Shown piece after piece: positions 1 to 6,867 of a DNA stretch of 12,442 nt. Positions within the stretch are counted from its first letter, which is position 1. Every line of letters begins with the position of its first letter. This stretch comes from Bacteroidota bacterium (GTDB taxonomy: Bacteria > Bacteroidota > Bacteroidia > NORP154). The translations under genes and the position numbers were made by a program. The notes beneath the pieces are model-generated. The model was not told where the DNA came from. It worked only from the letters and a program-made list of their open reading frames with translations, and did not search any database. The DNA lies in NCBI GenBank assembly GCA_002401055.1, contig NVRZ01000069.1, positions 1 through 12,442 of the forward strand, given 5' to 3'.

Positions 1-1
1 C

Positions 2-82
2 TATATCATGCGTTTCCTAGGCGGTGTATTCATCGTAACAGGTATGCTAATTATGGCTTGCGGCCACTTTAAAGTCCATTAG
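2..82 (+). CDS. C-terminal end of a membrane protein, possibly cbb3-type cytochrome oxidase subunit I (partial)
   Basis: A frame open from the left edge ends at a TAG (80-82) and gives 26 residues. They contain MRFLGGVF followed by a hydrophobic run, TGMLIMA, and the tail CGHFKVH. The pattern of an Arg, a Gly-Gly pair, then a hydrophobic helix ending in LIMA resembles the last membrane helix of CcoN-type heme-copper oxidase subunits, in which the helix is normally followed by a short polar tail. Only this fragment is visible, so the family assignment is tentative. The last few codons may not be native, because the aminopeptidase-like reading in the next frame appears to begin around base 69, inside this fragment. 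The other two frames of bases 1-50 look non-coding: one contains stops and the other gives no recognisable sequence. Confidence 0.35.
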   Translation, partial: YIMRFLGGVFIVTGMLIMACGHFKVH

Positions 83-108
83 AATTCACGATAAGGGAGT
101 GAATTCAC
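82..108 (+). repeat. 8-base direct repeat GAATTCAC at the left-edge gene junction
   Basis: GAATTCAC occurs at 82-89 and again at 101-108, separated by 11 bases. It spans the stop of the upstream membrane-protein fragment and the start codon of the aminopeptidase. The repeat includes an EcoRI-type hexamer in both copies. It could be chance, a short-homology recombination scar or a trace of library construction; the sequence alone does not decide. Confidence 0.3.
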
Positions 109-1097
109 AGGAGATATCTCGACTCAATGCTTCTGTTCAGGGAAGTTTACATGCGAGAACCTTGGTGAATGAACCTCTCTGGTTTCTTACGGCTACGCAG
201 TTGTCAAAAGAAATTCAGAAGATGGGAAAGGAGTCAGGATTTAAGGTGCAGGTATTCAATAAAGCAAAGATACAGTCACTTAAAATGGGTGGCTTGTTGG
301 CCGTGAACAAGGGAAGTATTGATCCACCAACGTTTACTATTATGGAGTGGAAGCCGAAAGGCTTCAAAAACAAGAAGCCTTATGTGCTCGTTGGCAAGGG
401 TGTTGTTTTTGATACTGGTGGATTGAGTTTAAAGCCTACTCCCAAATCGATGGATTTTATGAAATGTGATATGGGAGGAGCGGCAGCTGTTGCCGGTGCT
501 ATGTATGCCATTTCGAAAGCTAAACTGAATGTACATGTGATAGGATTGGTTCCTGCAACGGACAACAGGCCATCCGGTAATGCCTACGTCCCAGGAGATG
601 TGATTACTATGCATGACGGCACTTTTGTAGAAGTACTCAATACGGATGCTGAGGGTAGATTAATCCTTGCGGACGCATTGAGTTATGCAAAGCGCCTCAA
701 ACCAGAGTTGGTTATTGACCTGGCTACATTAACTGGATCATCTATAGCGGCGATCGGTACTGTTGGAATGGTGTCAATGCACGACGGCGCTGAAAAGCCG
801 CATGCTAAACTGCAGGAGAGTGGCCACAATGTACACGAGCGATTGGCTGAACTACCCTTCTGGGAGGAGTTCGGAGAGATGATTAAATCAGAAATTGCTG
901 ACATTAAAAATTTGGGTGGACCCTATGGCGGATCCATCACTGCAGGTAAATTTCTGCATCACTTCACGGATTATCCTTGGATACACCTGGATATTGCTGG
1001 CCCAGCTTTTCTAGATAGCAGAGACAGCTACAGAGGAATCGGTGGAACTGGAGTAGGCGTCCGGTTGTTGTTCGACTTTTTCGCCAATAAAGTTTAG
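99..1097 (+). CDS. M17 leucyl aminopeptidase, catalytic domain only (N-terminally truncated)
   Basis: This is a metallo-aminopeptidase of peptidase family M17, a cytosolic enzyme that removes N-terminal residues from peptides with two divalent metal ions. The 332 residues cover the catalytic domain. The ARTLVNEP entry motif is at 19-26. Lys100 and Asp105 lie in GKGVVFDTGG, followed by Lys112, Asp124 in CDMGG, and the family signature NTDAEGRL at 181-188 with Asp183, Glu185 and Arg187. All metal and catalytic positions are kept. Family members are usually about 450-500 residues with an N-terminal domain of roughly 150 residues, which is absent here. GTG at 99 is the only normal start between the in-frame stop at 48-50 and the catalytic motifs; an AAGGGA-type purine run touches it with no spacer. 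Family-like residues (LKSIRIHDKG) continue in frame back to about base 69 without a start codon, so the gene looks cut rather than naturally short. pdxA begins 4 bases after the stop. Confidence 0.85.
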   Translation: MNSQEISRLNASVQGSLHARTLVNEPLWFLTATQLSKEIQKMGKESGFKVQVFNKAKIQSLKMGGLLAVNKGSIDPPTFTIMEWKPKGFKNKKPYVLVGKGVVFDTGGLSLKPTPKSMDFMKCDMGGAAAVAGAMYAISKAKLNVHVIGLVPATDNRPSGNAYVPGDVITMHDGTFVEVLNTDAEGRLILADALSYAKRLKPELVIDLATLTGSSIAAIGTVGMVSMHDGAEKPHAKLQESGHNVHERLAELPFWEEFGEMIKSEIADIKNLGGPYGGSITAGKFLHHFTDYPWIHLDIAGPAFLDSRDSYRGIGGTGVGVRLLFDFFANKV

Positions 1098-1101
1098 GAA
1101 G

Positions 1102-2112
1102 TTGAACACTTCAAACTCCGAAAAAGTCAAGACTGCCATCACCATTGGTGATATAAATGGTATTGGGCCAGAGGTCATTATTAAATCATTTGAAGACGGA
1201 AAGCTCTTTGAGCTCTGTATGCCCATTGTTTATGGAAGTTCGCGTGTTCTGGATTTCTACAAGGGAATAGGAAATTCTAAACTCGAGTTTAAGGTTATTT
1301 CGAACCTGAACGAAGCTCAAGTGAATCTGCTCAATATTGTACAATGCTGGGGTGAGCAAGTCGAAATTAAGCCGGGTCAAGCGACTGAGATTGGTGGAAA
1401 ATGTGCACTTCTCTCCTTGGACGCAGGAATTCAGGCTATTCAAGATAAGGAGGCAGATATATTGGTCACTTCACCAGTTAACAAGCACAACATTCAATCC
1501 GAGCAGTTTAGTGTATCTGGTCACACGGAGTACCTAAAAAGGAAATTCAATGGTGAGAACATAATAATGTTGATGTGTTCAGATAAATTGAAAGTAGGTG
1601 TTGTAACAGGGCACATTCCATTGAGTAAGGTATCTGAATCGATCAATTCAAAGTTAATTGTACGGAAATTGAGTGTGTTTTCTGCGTCTTTGCAGAACGA
1701 CTTTGGCATCTCAAATCCAAAGATCGCGGTATTGGGATTAAACCCACATGCAGGAGATAGCGGACTGTTGGGAAGTGAAGAGGAAGAGGTGATTGCTCCG
1801 GCGATAGCACTTGCAAATGAAAAAGGAATCAAAGCATCCGGGCCATTCTCAGCTGATGGATTGTTTGGATCCAATGCGCTGAAACAATATGATGGGATTC
1901 TGGCTATGTATCACGATCAGGGCCTTGTACCTTTCAAGACCATTGCATTTGATTCAGGGGTTAACTTCACAGCTGGATTATCTGTTGTTCGAACTTCACC
2001 TGATCACGGCGTTGCCTATGACATTGCTGGCCAGCACCTTGCAAGTGAGGAATCCTTCACACATGCATTGCGAATGGCATGTAGTATTTACGCCGCACGG
2101 AACGGTAGTTGA
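1102..2112 (+). CDS. pdxA: 4-hydroxythreonine-4-phosphate dehydrogenase PdxA
   Basis: PdxA oxidises 4-phosphohydroxy-L-threonine with NAD(P)+ in the DXP-dependent pathway to pyridoxal 5'-phosphate; the product is condensed by PdxJ. The protein has 336 residues, normal for the family. Visible motifs are the N-terminal GDINGIGPEV (17-26), VTSPVNK (122-128), the substrate-binding SGHTEYL with His141 and Thr142, and three presumed metal ligands: His171 in GHIPL, His216 in GLNPHAGDSG and His271 in MYHDQG. The C-terminal SPDHGVAYDIAG (299-310) is also typical. The start is TTG at 1102; the next in-frame Met is residue 40, beyond the essential GDING motif, so no ATG can serve. AGGAAG directly abuts the TTG without the usual spacing. 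It lies 4 bases after the aminopeptidase stop, so the two are probably co-transcribed. Confidence 0.95.
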   Translation: MNTSNSEKVKTAITIGDINGIGPEVIIKSFEDGKLFELCMPIVYGSSRVLDFYKGIGNSKLEFKVISNLNEAQVNLLNIVQCWGEQVEIKPGQATEIGGKCALLSLDAGIQAIQDKEADILVTSPVNKHNIQSEQFSVSGHTEYLKRKFNGENIIMLMCSDKLKVGVVTGHIPLSKVSESINSKLIVRKLSVFSASLQNDFGISNPKIAVLGLNPHAGDSGLLGSEEEEVIAPAIALANEKGIKASGPFSADGLFGSNALKQYDGILAMYHDQGLVPFKTIAFDSGVNFTAGLSVVRTSPDHGVAYDIAGQHLASEESFTHALRMACSIYAARNGS

Positions 2113-2144
2113 TTAGTGCTTTCCGGTGAGCTTTTGCTGATCAA
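2109..2144 (+). terminator. Hairpin overlapping the pdxA stop, possible weak terminator
   Basis: Bases 2109-2117 (TTGATTAGT) can pair with 2136-2144 (GCTGATCAA), giving nine pairs of which two are G-T, with an 18-base loop that can close further through GCT/AGC. The following bases are ATTACCTTTTG, which is not a clean T-tract. Its position between the pdxA stop and a strong downstream promoter fits an end-of-unit signal, but the stem is modest. Confidence 0.3.
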
Positions 2145-2151
2145 ATTACCT

Positions 2152-2181
2152 TTTGTATTATCTGGGAAATTCATACATTTG
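2152..2181 (+). promoter_or_regulatory. Bacteroidota-type promoter for the yceD-rpmF-plsX-fabH cluster
   Basis: TTTG at 2152-2155 is followed after 18 bases by TACATTTG at 2174-2181. This matches the sigma-ABfr pattern known from Bacteroides, a -33 TTTG and a -7 TAnnTTTG, with suitable spacing. Transcription would start a few bases downstream, leaving a leader of about 10-15 bases before the yceD ATG at 2201. Confidence 0.75.
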
Positions 2182-2200
2182 CACCCGTTTTGAACAAAAA

Positions 2201-2719
2201 ATGAAGAAGGAAAAACAGTTTGAAATTAAGTTTGCTTATTTAAAGGCAGGTCTCCACCAATTCTCTTACAGAATTGACGAGAAGTTCTTCGTGGACTTGA
2301 ATTCAGCCGATATAATTGACAGTATGCTCAATGTTGATGTCGAACTAATGAAGGAGGACAACTTACTGGTCCTGGAGTTTGATATAGATGGCAGCGTAAC
2401 TGTATGCTGTGATCGCTGTTCTGATAATATGGAGTTAGCAATTGATTGTAACAATCGCTTGATAGTTAAATTTGGGGAGAATTTGTTGGAGGAAACAGAT
2501 GAAATCATTATGATTCCTGCAAAAGAAAATAGTATTGATATTGCTTCCTATATTTTTGAATACATACATTTGCAGCTTCCACAAAGAAAAGTGCATGAGG
2601 TTGCAGCTTGCAACGCAGATGCCATCAAGCGATTAAATGGGTTGAACGGAAAAGTAAATGGAGAAGCAACTGTTGATCCGAGGTGGGAAGTACTTAAAAA
2701 TCTAAAATTAGACTCATAA
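2201..2719 (+). CDS. YceD-family protein (DUF177), rRNA accumulation factor
   Basis: This 172-residue protein belongs to the DUF177/YceD family, whose members are linked to 23S rRNA accumulation and ribosome assembly and are almost always next to rpmF, as here. Recognisable features are the cysteine pair in CCDRC (Cys70 and Cys73), the IDIASYIFE segment (112-120) leading into LQLPQRKVH (124-132), a later ACN with Cys137, and the C-terminal DPRWEVLKNL (159-168). Cys-x-x-Cys and the later Cys could bind metal; that is inference. I chose ATG 2201: an in-frame TTG at 2153 would add 16 residues, but it lies inside the -33 promoter element, and the added residues do not look like the family. rpmF follows after 18 bases. 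No Shine-Dalgarno sequence is visible; the start is preceded by an A-run (ACAAAAA). Confidence 0.85.
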   Translation: MKKEKQFEIKFAYLKAGLHQFSYRIDEKFFVDLNSADIIDSMLNVDVELMKEDNLLVLEFDIDGSVTVCCDRCSDNMELAIDCNNRLIVKFGENLLEETDEIIMIPAKENSIDIASYIFEYIHLQLPQRKVHEVAACNADAIKRLNGLNGKVNGEATVDPRWEVLKNLKLDS

Positions 2720-2737
2720 CAATCAAATAAACATCCA

Positions 2738-2923
2738 ATGGCACATCCTAAACGAAAGATATCGAAACAGAGAAGGGACAAGCGAAGAGCTCACATAAAG
2801 GCAGAAGTTCCTACGTTAAGTACTTGCTCAAATTGTAGTGCACCGGTTCTCCGTCACAGAGTATGTCCGGAATGTGGTTACTACAGAGGAAAACCGGCTG
2901 AGGATAAATCAGTTTCTTTATAA
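2738..2923 (+). CDS. rpmF: 50S ribosomal protein L32
   Basis: L32 is a small basic protein of the large ribosomal subunit. The 61 residues begin MAHPKRKISKQRRDKRR, the standard L32 opening, and carry a complete zinc-ribbon pair: Cys30-x-x-Cys33 in CSNC and Cys43-x-x-Cys46 in CPEC. This is the zinc-binding (C+) form, so the protein should bind zinc; some bacteria have a cysteine-free paralog used in zinc shortage, and none is seen here. It sits between yceD and plsX, a widely conserved arrangement. The 34-base gap to plsX lacks a clear terminator, so read-through is expected. Confidence 0.97.
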   Translation: MAHPKRKISKQRRDKRRAHIKAEVPTLSTCSNCSAPVLRHRVCPECGYYRGKPAEDKSVSL

Positions 2924-2957
2924 TCATTAATACGCTCAATCCCACTAATTTGAGCTT

Positions 2958-3899
2958 ATGAGGATAGGATTAGACATCATGGGAGGCGACTTCGTTCCCG
3001 ATCCAAATATCGAAGGTGCTATCCTGGCTCAAAAAGAGTTCTCTGATGACGTCCGATTGGTATTGTTCGGGGATGAGGAGATTATCAATAAAGCACTGAC
3101 GGATCGTTCTGTAGACATCAGCTTATTTGACATAACTCATGCACCAGAGGTGGTTGGCATGGGAGATGCACCAACAAAAGCGATTTCTCAAAAACCGAAT
3201 TCAAGTATTGCCGAGGGCTTTCATGCCTTGAGAAATGGCGATATTGATGGCTTTGCAAGTACGGGAAATACTGGTGCCATGCTCGTGGGTTCCATGCGAT
3301 ACGTGAGTACGGTAGCTGGGATATATCGTCCATGCATTCTCACAGCCCTGCCAACTGTTGATGGTGGATTTACTATAGTGTTGGATGTCGGAATTAATGC
3401 GGATTGCAAACCAGATGTGTTGTACCAATTTGCAATTCTCGGGTCATTATTTGCAGAATATGTTCATGATATCAAGAATCCTAAAGTTGGATTGTTAAAT
3501 ATTGGTGCAGAAGAAAAGAAGGGAAATTTGCTTACTCAAGCTACTTTTGAAATGATGAATGGTACAAAAGATTTTAACTTTGTAGGCAATGTGGAAGGAA
3601 GAGAATTGCTGAGTGAAGACATTGATGTTATTGTTTGTGATGGATTCACAGGCAATGTGGTATTAAAGCAGGCGGAAGCATTTTATTTCGCTTTCAAGAA
3701 GAGAGGGATTGAAGATGACTATCTCGAGCGGTTTAACTACGAGAGTTATGGAGGATCACCTATTCTCGGTATAAATGCTCCGGTTATAATTGGACACGGA
3801 AGCTCCAATGAAATAGCGGTGAAGAATATGATGATATTGACAAGGGATATGGTTGATGCGGATCTATCAAAAAGAATTAAATCAGCACTGGCAAGATGA
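2958..3899 (+). CDS. plsX: Phosphate acyltransferase PlsX
   Basis: PlsX converts acyl-ACP and phosphate to acyl-phosphate, which PlsY uses to acylate glycerol-3-phosphate at the start of phospholipid synthesis; it is a peripheral membrane enzyme. The 313 residues show the family motifs in order: DIMGGD (6-11), GMGDAPTKA (67-75), ASTGNTGAM (100-108), [11 protein letters not shown] (142-152), [14 protein letters not shown] (177-190), VGNVEGR (209-215), [11 protein letters not shown] (227-237) and YGGSPILGI (264-272) with IIGHGSS (277-283). The length is at the short end of the family but usual for Bacteroidota. LDVGIN has Ile where Ala is common (LDVGAN). The start ATG 2958 gives the conserved N-terminus [11 protein letters not shown]. 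Its TGA overlaps the fabH start by four bases (ATGA), indicating translational coupling between the two lipid enzymes. Confidence 0.96.
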   Translation: MRIGLDIMGGDFVPDPNIEGAILAQKEFSDDVRLVLFGDEEIINKALTDRSVDISLFDITHAPEVVGMGDAPTKAISQKPNSSIAEGFHALRNGDIDGFASTGNTGAMLVGSMRYVSTVAGIYRPCILTALPTVDGGFTIVLDVGINADCKPDVLYQFAILGSLFAEYVHDIKNPKVGLLNIGAEEKKGNLLTQATFEMMNGTKDFNFVGNVEGRELLSEDIDVIVCDGFTGNVVLKQAEAFYFAFKKRGIEDDYLERFNYESYGGSPILGINAPVIIGHGSSNEIAVKNMMILTRDMVDADLSKRIKSALAR

Positions 3900-4885
3900 G
3901 TGAGATAAAAGCTGCAATTACAGCTGTTCATGGGTATGTACCAGATCATGTACTTTCAAATGCCGACCTTGAGAAAATGGTCGACACGAACGATGAATGG
4001 ATAAAAAGTAGAACAGGTGTTTCGGAAAGACGTATACTGAAAGAAGGTGCATCTTCGGACTTAGGGGTTGAAGCGGTCAAGGGTCTTTGCGAGAAAAGGG
4101 GCATCGATCCATCAGAAATAGATATGCTTATTTGTGCAACAGCAACTCCGGATATGCTCTTTCCGGCAACTGCGAATATTATAATGGATAAGATTGGAGC
4201 GGTTAATGCCTTTGGATATGACGTTATGGCTGCGTGTTCCGGATTCCTGTATGCAACAGTTACTGCATCAAAATATATTGAATCGGGATCACACAAGAAA
4301 ATTGTTGTAGTGGGTGCAGATAAGATGTCGTCTATTGTCGATTACACTGATAGAACCACATGTATTTTGTTTGGCGATGGTGCCGGAGCTATATTATTAG
4401 AACCAACGGAAGATGGGGATGGGGTTATTGATTCTGTATTGAGAAGTGATGGCTCTGGAAGAGATCACTTATATCAAAAGGCCGGTGGCTCACTTTATCC
4501 TGCTACTCATGAAACGATTGACAATAAAGAACATTTTATTTACCAGTCCGGTCAGGCTGTTTTTAAGTTTGCGGTAACTAAAATGGCAGACGTAGCCGAA
4601 GAGGTGATGAAGAGAAATAATCTGACTGGTGATGACATTGCTTGGCTAGTGCCTCATCAGGCAAACAGAAGAATTCTAGAAGCCGCTGCCAATCGAATAG
4701 ATCTTGATATTGATAAGGTAATGATTAATATCAATAAATTTGGTAACACGACTAACGGAACTATTCCGCTCTGTCTATGGGAGTGGGAATCCAAATTAAA
4801 AAAAGGTGATAATCTAATAATGGCCACTTTTGGAGGCGGTTTTACTTGGGGTTCGATCTACCTTAAGTGGGCGTATGACAATTAA
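3896..4885 (+). CDS. fabH: 3-oxoacyl-ACP synthase III FabH
   Basis: FabH condenses acetyl-CoA or another short acyl-CoA with malonyl-ACP and so starts each fatty-acid chain in the cytosol. The protein has 329 residues and the full thiolase-fold catalytic triad: Cys114 in [10 protein letters not shown], His254 in VPHQANRRI and Asn284 in FGNTTNGTI. The N-terminal [17 protein letters not shown] (31-47), FGDGAGA (159-165) and the C-terminal [14 protein letters not shown] (312-325) are all typical. ATG 3896 overlaps the plsX stop. Bacteroidota commonly make iso/anteiso branched chains, for which FabH accepts branched acyl-CoA primers; the sequence does not prove this here. An efp gene often sits after fabH in related genomes, but here accB follows within 35 bases. 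Confidence 0.96.
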   Translation: MSEIKAAITAVHGYVPDHVLSNADLEKMVDTNDEWIKSRTGVSERRILKEGASSDLGVEAVKGLCEKRGIDPSEIDMLICATATPDMLFPATANIIMDKIGAVNAFGYDVMAACSGFLYATVTASKYIESGSHKKIVVVGADKMSSIVDYTDRTTCILFGDGAGAILLEPTEDGDGVIDSVLRSDGSGRDHLYQKAGGSLYPATHETIDNKEHFIYQSGQAVFKFAVTKMADVAEEVMKRNNLTGDDIAWLVPHQANRRILEAAANRIDLDIDKVMININKFGNTTNGTIPLCLWEWESKLKKGDNLIMATFGGGFTWGSIYLKWAYDN

Positions 4886-4894
4886 TAAAATTTA

Positions 4895-4902
4895 TACTTT
4901 TG
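4895..4902 (+). promoter_or_regulatory. Possible -7 element TACTTTTG upstream of accB
   Basis: TACTTTTG at 4895-4902 matches the Bacteroidota TAnnTTTG -7 pattern exactly and lies 18 bases before the accB ATG at 4921, nearly the same distance as in the yceD promoter. No good -33 TTTG is present 17-23 bases upstream, so it may be weak or spurious. If real, it gives accBC expression independent of fabH. Confidence 0.4.
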
Positions 4903-4920
4903 AGTCAACAAGATAAAGTT

Positions 4921-5448
4921 ATGAAGCTAAGTGAAATTCAAGAACTGATAAAGTTTGTGTCGCGGTCAGGTGTGAGCGAGGTGGAATTGGAGCTTAAAGA
5001 TTTCAAGATCGTCATTAAAACTCCTCCACGTAAAAAGAGAGGAGAGCTTATTCTGCATGATGCTGATACAGTTGTGGTACAGCCTGTTGTTCCTGGTGTG
5101 GCGGCTCCTACGCATGTAGTTGTAACACCACCGACTCCAGGTGAGGACAGCGCTTCAACTCCAGCTGCGACTACTGGTGATGAGTCTGAAGAGGCAGCGG
5201 ATTCAAATTTGATAACAGTTAAGGCCCCAATGATTGGAACGTTCTATCGTGCATCTGCTCCTGATAAACCACCATTTGTAAGCGTGGGAGATGAAGTAGT
5301 AGAGGGCGATGTTATCTTCATAATAGAGGCCATGAAGCTATTCAATGAGATTGAAGCCGAAGTAAGTGGTAAAATTGTTAAAGTTTTAGTGGATGATGCT
5401 TCACCAGTGGAATATGATCAACCAATATTTTTGGTAGAGCCTCATTAG
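4921..5448 (+). CDS. accB: Biotin carboxyl carrier protein of acetyl-CoA carboxylase
   Basis: AccB carries biotin between biotin carboxylase and carboxyltransferase in acetyl-CoA carboxylase, the first committed step of fatty-acid synthesis. From ATG 4921 the protein has 175 residues: an N-terminal segment (MKLSEIQELIKFV), a linker rich in Pro, Ala, Thr and Val at about 50-95, and a C-terminal biotinyl-lipoyl domain at about 97-175. The biotin-accepting lysine is Lys139 in EAMKLFNEIEAE. The residue two places after the lysine is Phe, where Met is common (EAMKLMNE or EAMKMMNQ). An in-frame TTG at 4900 would add seven residues (MSQQDKV) and cannot be excluded, but it overlaps the TACTTTTG element, and the ATG form aligns with relatives from memory. 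accC follows after 57 bases; AccB and AccC are used as partners. Confidence 0.93.
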   Translation: MKLSEIQELIKFVSRSGVSEVELELKDFKIVIKTPPRKKRGELILHDADTVVVQPVVPGVAAPTHVVVTPPTPGEDSASTPAATTGDESEEAADSNLITVKAPMIGTFYRASAPDKPPFVSVGDEVVEGDVIFIIEAMKLFNEIEAEVSGKIVKVLVDDASPVEYDQPIFLVEPH

Positions 5449-5505
5449 AATTCATTGAAGTTGTTCTACTAAGGAGTGAGCAGCTGATTTATCCAAACTT
5501 CCCAG

Positions 5506-6867
5506 ATGTTTAAAAAGATACTGATAGCCAACAGAGGAGAGATAGCGTTAAGAGTTATCAGAACTTGCAAAGAGATGGGTATTGAGACCGTAGCGGTATA
5601 TTCAGTGGTGGATCGCGACTCATTACACGTAAGGTTTGCAAGTGAAGCCGTTTGTATCGGTCCTGCTCCAAGTGCAAAGTCTTATTTGAATATTCCGAGC
5701 ATAATTGCCGCGGCAGAAATCACAAATTCAGACGCCATTCATCCTGGATATGGCTTTCTGGCCGAGAATGCCAAATTCTCGAAGATCTGTGACGAACACA
5801 AAATTAAGTTCATCGGGGCATCTCCAAAGATGATTGAATCAATGGGTGACAAAGCAAATGCCATTAAGACGATGGCCAAAGCCGGTGTGCCTACTATACC
5901 TGGTTCTAATGGGCTTCTGAAAGACATAAAGGATGCCTATTCCTGGGCAGAGAAGATTACTTATCCTGTAATGTTAAAAGCTACAGCCGGAGGAGGGGGA
6001 AAAGGAATGAGAGTGGTTATGAAGGAAGATGAGTTGGAAGAGGCTTGGGATAAAGCAAGGGCGGAGTCCCTAGCTTCTTTTGGGAATAATGATATGTATA
6101 TGGAGAAGTTTATTGAGGATCCAAGGCATATAGAGTTTCAAATAGCAGGGGATAGATTTGGAAGAATATCGCACCTATCTGAACGGGATTGTAGCATTCA
6201 ACGAAGGCATCAAAAATTGATGGAAGAAGTGCCCTCACCTTTTATGACCCCTAAACTGCGTGAGAAAATGGGCAAGGCAGCTATAAAAGCTGGTAAGGCA
6301 GCCAAGTATGAAGGCGTCGGTACCGTTGAGTTTCTGGTAGACAAACAAGCCAATTTCTATTTTATGGAAATGAATGTACGGATACAGGTTGAGCATCCAA
6401 TTACCGAGGAGGTAATAAATTATGACCTTATTAAGGAGCAAATTAAAATAGCTGCTGGAGAAAAAATTAGTGGGAAGAACCTTTATCCTCAAATGCATGC
6501 TATAGAATGTAGAATCAATGCTGAGGATCCCTTCAATGATTTTAGGCCCAGTCCTGGTAAAATCACCAATTTTCACAAACCAGGAGGGCATGGCGTTAGG
6601 GTAGATACACATGTTTATTCTGGTTATACAATTCCACCAGATTATGACTCTATGATTGCCAAACTTATTACTGTAGCGCAAACGAGAGATGAAGCTATTG
6701 CTAAGATGAAAAGAGCGCTGGAAGAAGTGATTATTGAGGGAATTAAAACGACTGTGCCTTTTCATGAGCAACTTATGAACGATGAAACTTTTAAGAGTGG
6801 TAAATACACCACAAATTTCATGAATGAGTTCGTGCTCGAGGAGCCTACTCGAGAAGCAAGTTCCTAA
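5506..6867 (+). CDS. accC: Biotin carboxylase subunit of acetyl-CoA carboxylase
   Basis: AccC uses ATP and bicarbonate to carboxylate the biotin on AccB. The 453 residues have normal family length and architecture. The N-terminal biotin carboxylase domain begins [18 protein letters not shown]. The ATP-grasp domain has Lys116, Lys158 and the glycine-rich GGGGKGMRV (162-170). The active-site strand [12 protein letters not shown] (287-298) holds Glu288, Asn290, Arg292 and Glu296, and ECRINAEDP (334-342) carries the biotin-site Arg336. The strand reads MEMNV where MEMNT is near-universal; the neighbouring catalytic residues are intact. ATG 5506 is the natural start, with an in-frame TGA at 5485-5487. 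An AAGGAG lies about 30 bases upstream, too far to act as a normal ribosome site. The TAA overlaps the ATG of the next gene by one base. Confidence 0.96.
   Translation: MFKKILIANRGEIALRVIRTCKEMGIETVAVYSVVDRDSLHVRFASEAVCIGPAPSAKSYLNIPSIIAAAEITNSDAIHPGYGFLAENAKFSKICDEHKIKFIGASPKMIESMGDKANAIKTMAKAGVPTIPGSNGLLKDIKDAYSWAEKITYPVMLKATAGGGGKGMRVVMKEDELEEAWDKARAESLASFGNNDMYMEKFIEDPRHIEFQIAGDRFGRISHLSERDCSIQRRHQKLMEEVPSPFMTPKLREKMGKAAIKAGKAAKYEGVGTVEFLVDKQANFYFMEMNVRIQVEHPITEEVINYDLIKEQIKIAAGEKISGKNLYPQMHAIECRINAEDPFNDFRPSPGKITNFHKPGGHGVRVDTHVYSGYTIPPDYDSMIAKLITVAQTRDEAIAKMKRALEEVIIEGIKTTVPFHEQLMNDETFKSGKYTTNFMNEFVLEEPTREASS

Noticed and set aside
1521..1874. 117-codon open frame on the minus strand inside pdxA
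   Set aside because: It is antisense to conserved pdxA motifs and has no independent coding evidence.
2153..2200. TTG start adding 16 residues to YceD
   Set aside because: It lies within the -33 element of a clear promoter, and the added residues do not resemble the family, while ATG 2201 gives a typical N-terminus.
2950..2956. TAATTTG ahead of plsX as a promoter -7 element
   Set aside because: It has one base too few for TAnnTTTG and no fitting -33 element, so rpmF-plsX read-through is more likely.
4900..4920. TTG start adding seven residues to AccB
   Set aside because: It overlaps the TACTTTTG element; ATG 4921 gives the expected EIQELIKFV opening. It is kept as a possible alternative only.
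5471..5476. AAGGAG as ribosome binding site of accC
   Set aside because: It is about 30 bases before ATG 5506, with an in-frame TGA at 5485-5487 between, so it cannot serve that start in the usual way.
6235..6771. 178-codon open frame on the minus strand inside accC
   Set aside because: It is fully antisense to a well-supported gene, with no recognisable motif or start context; it is a shadow of accC codon usage.
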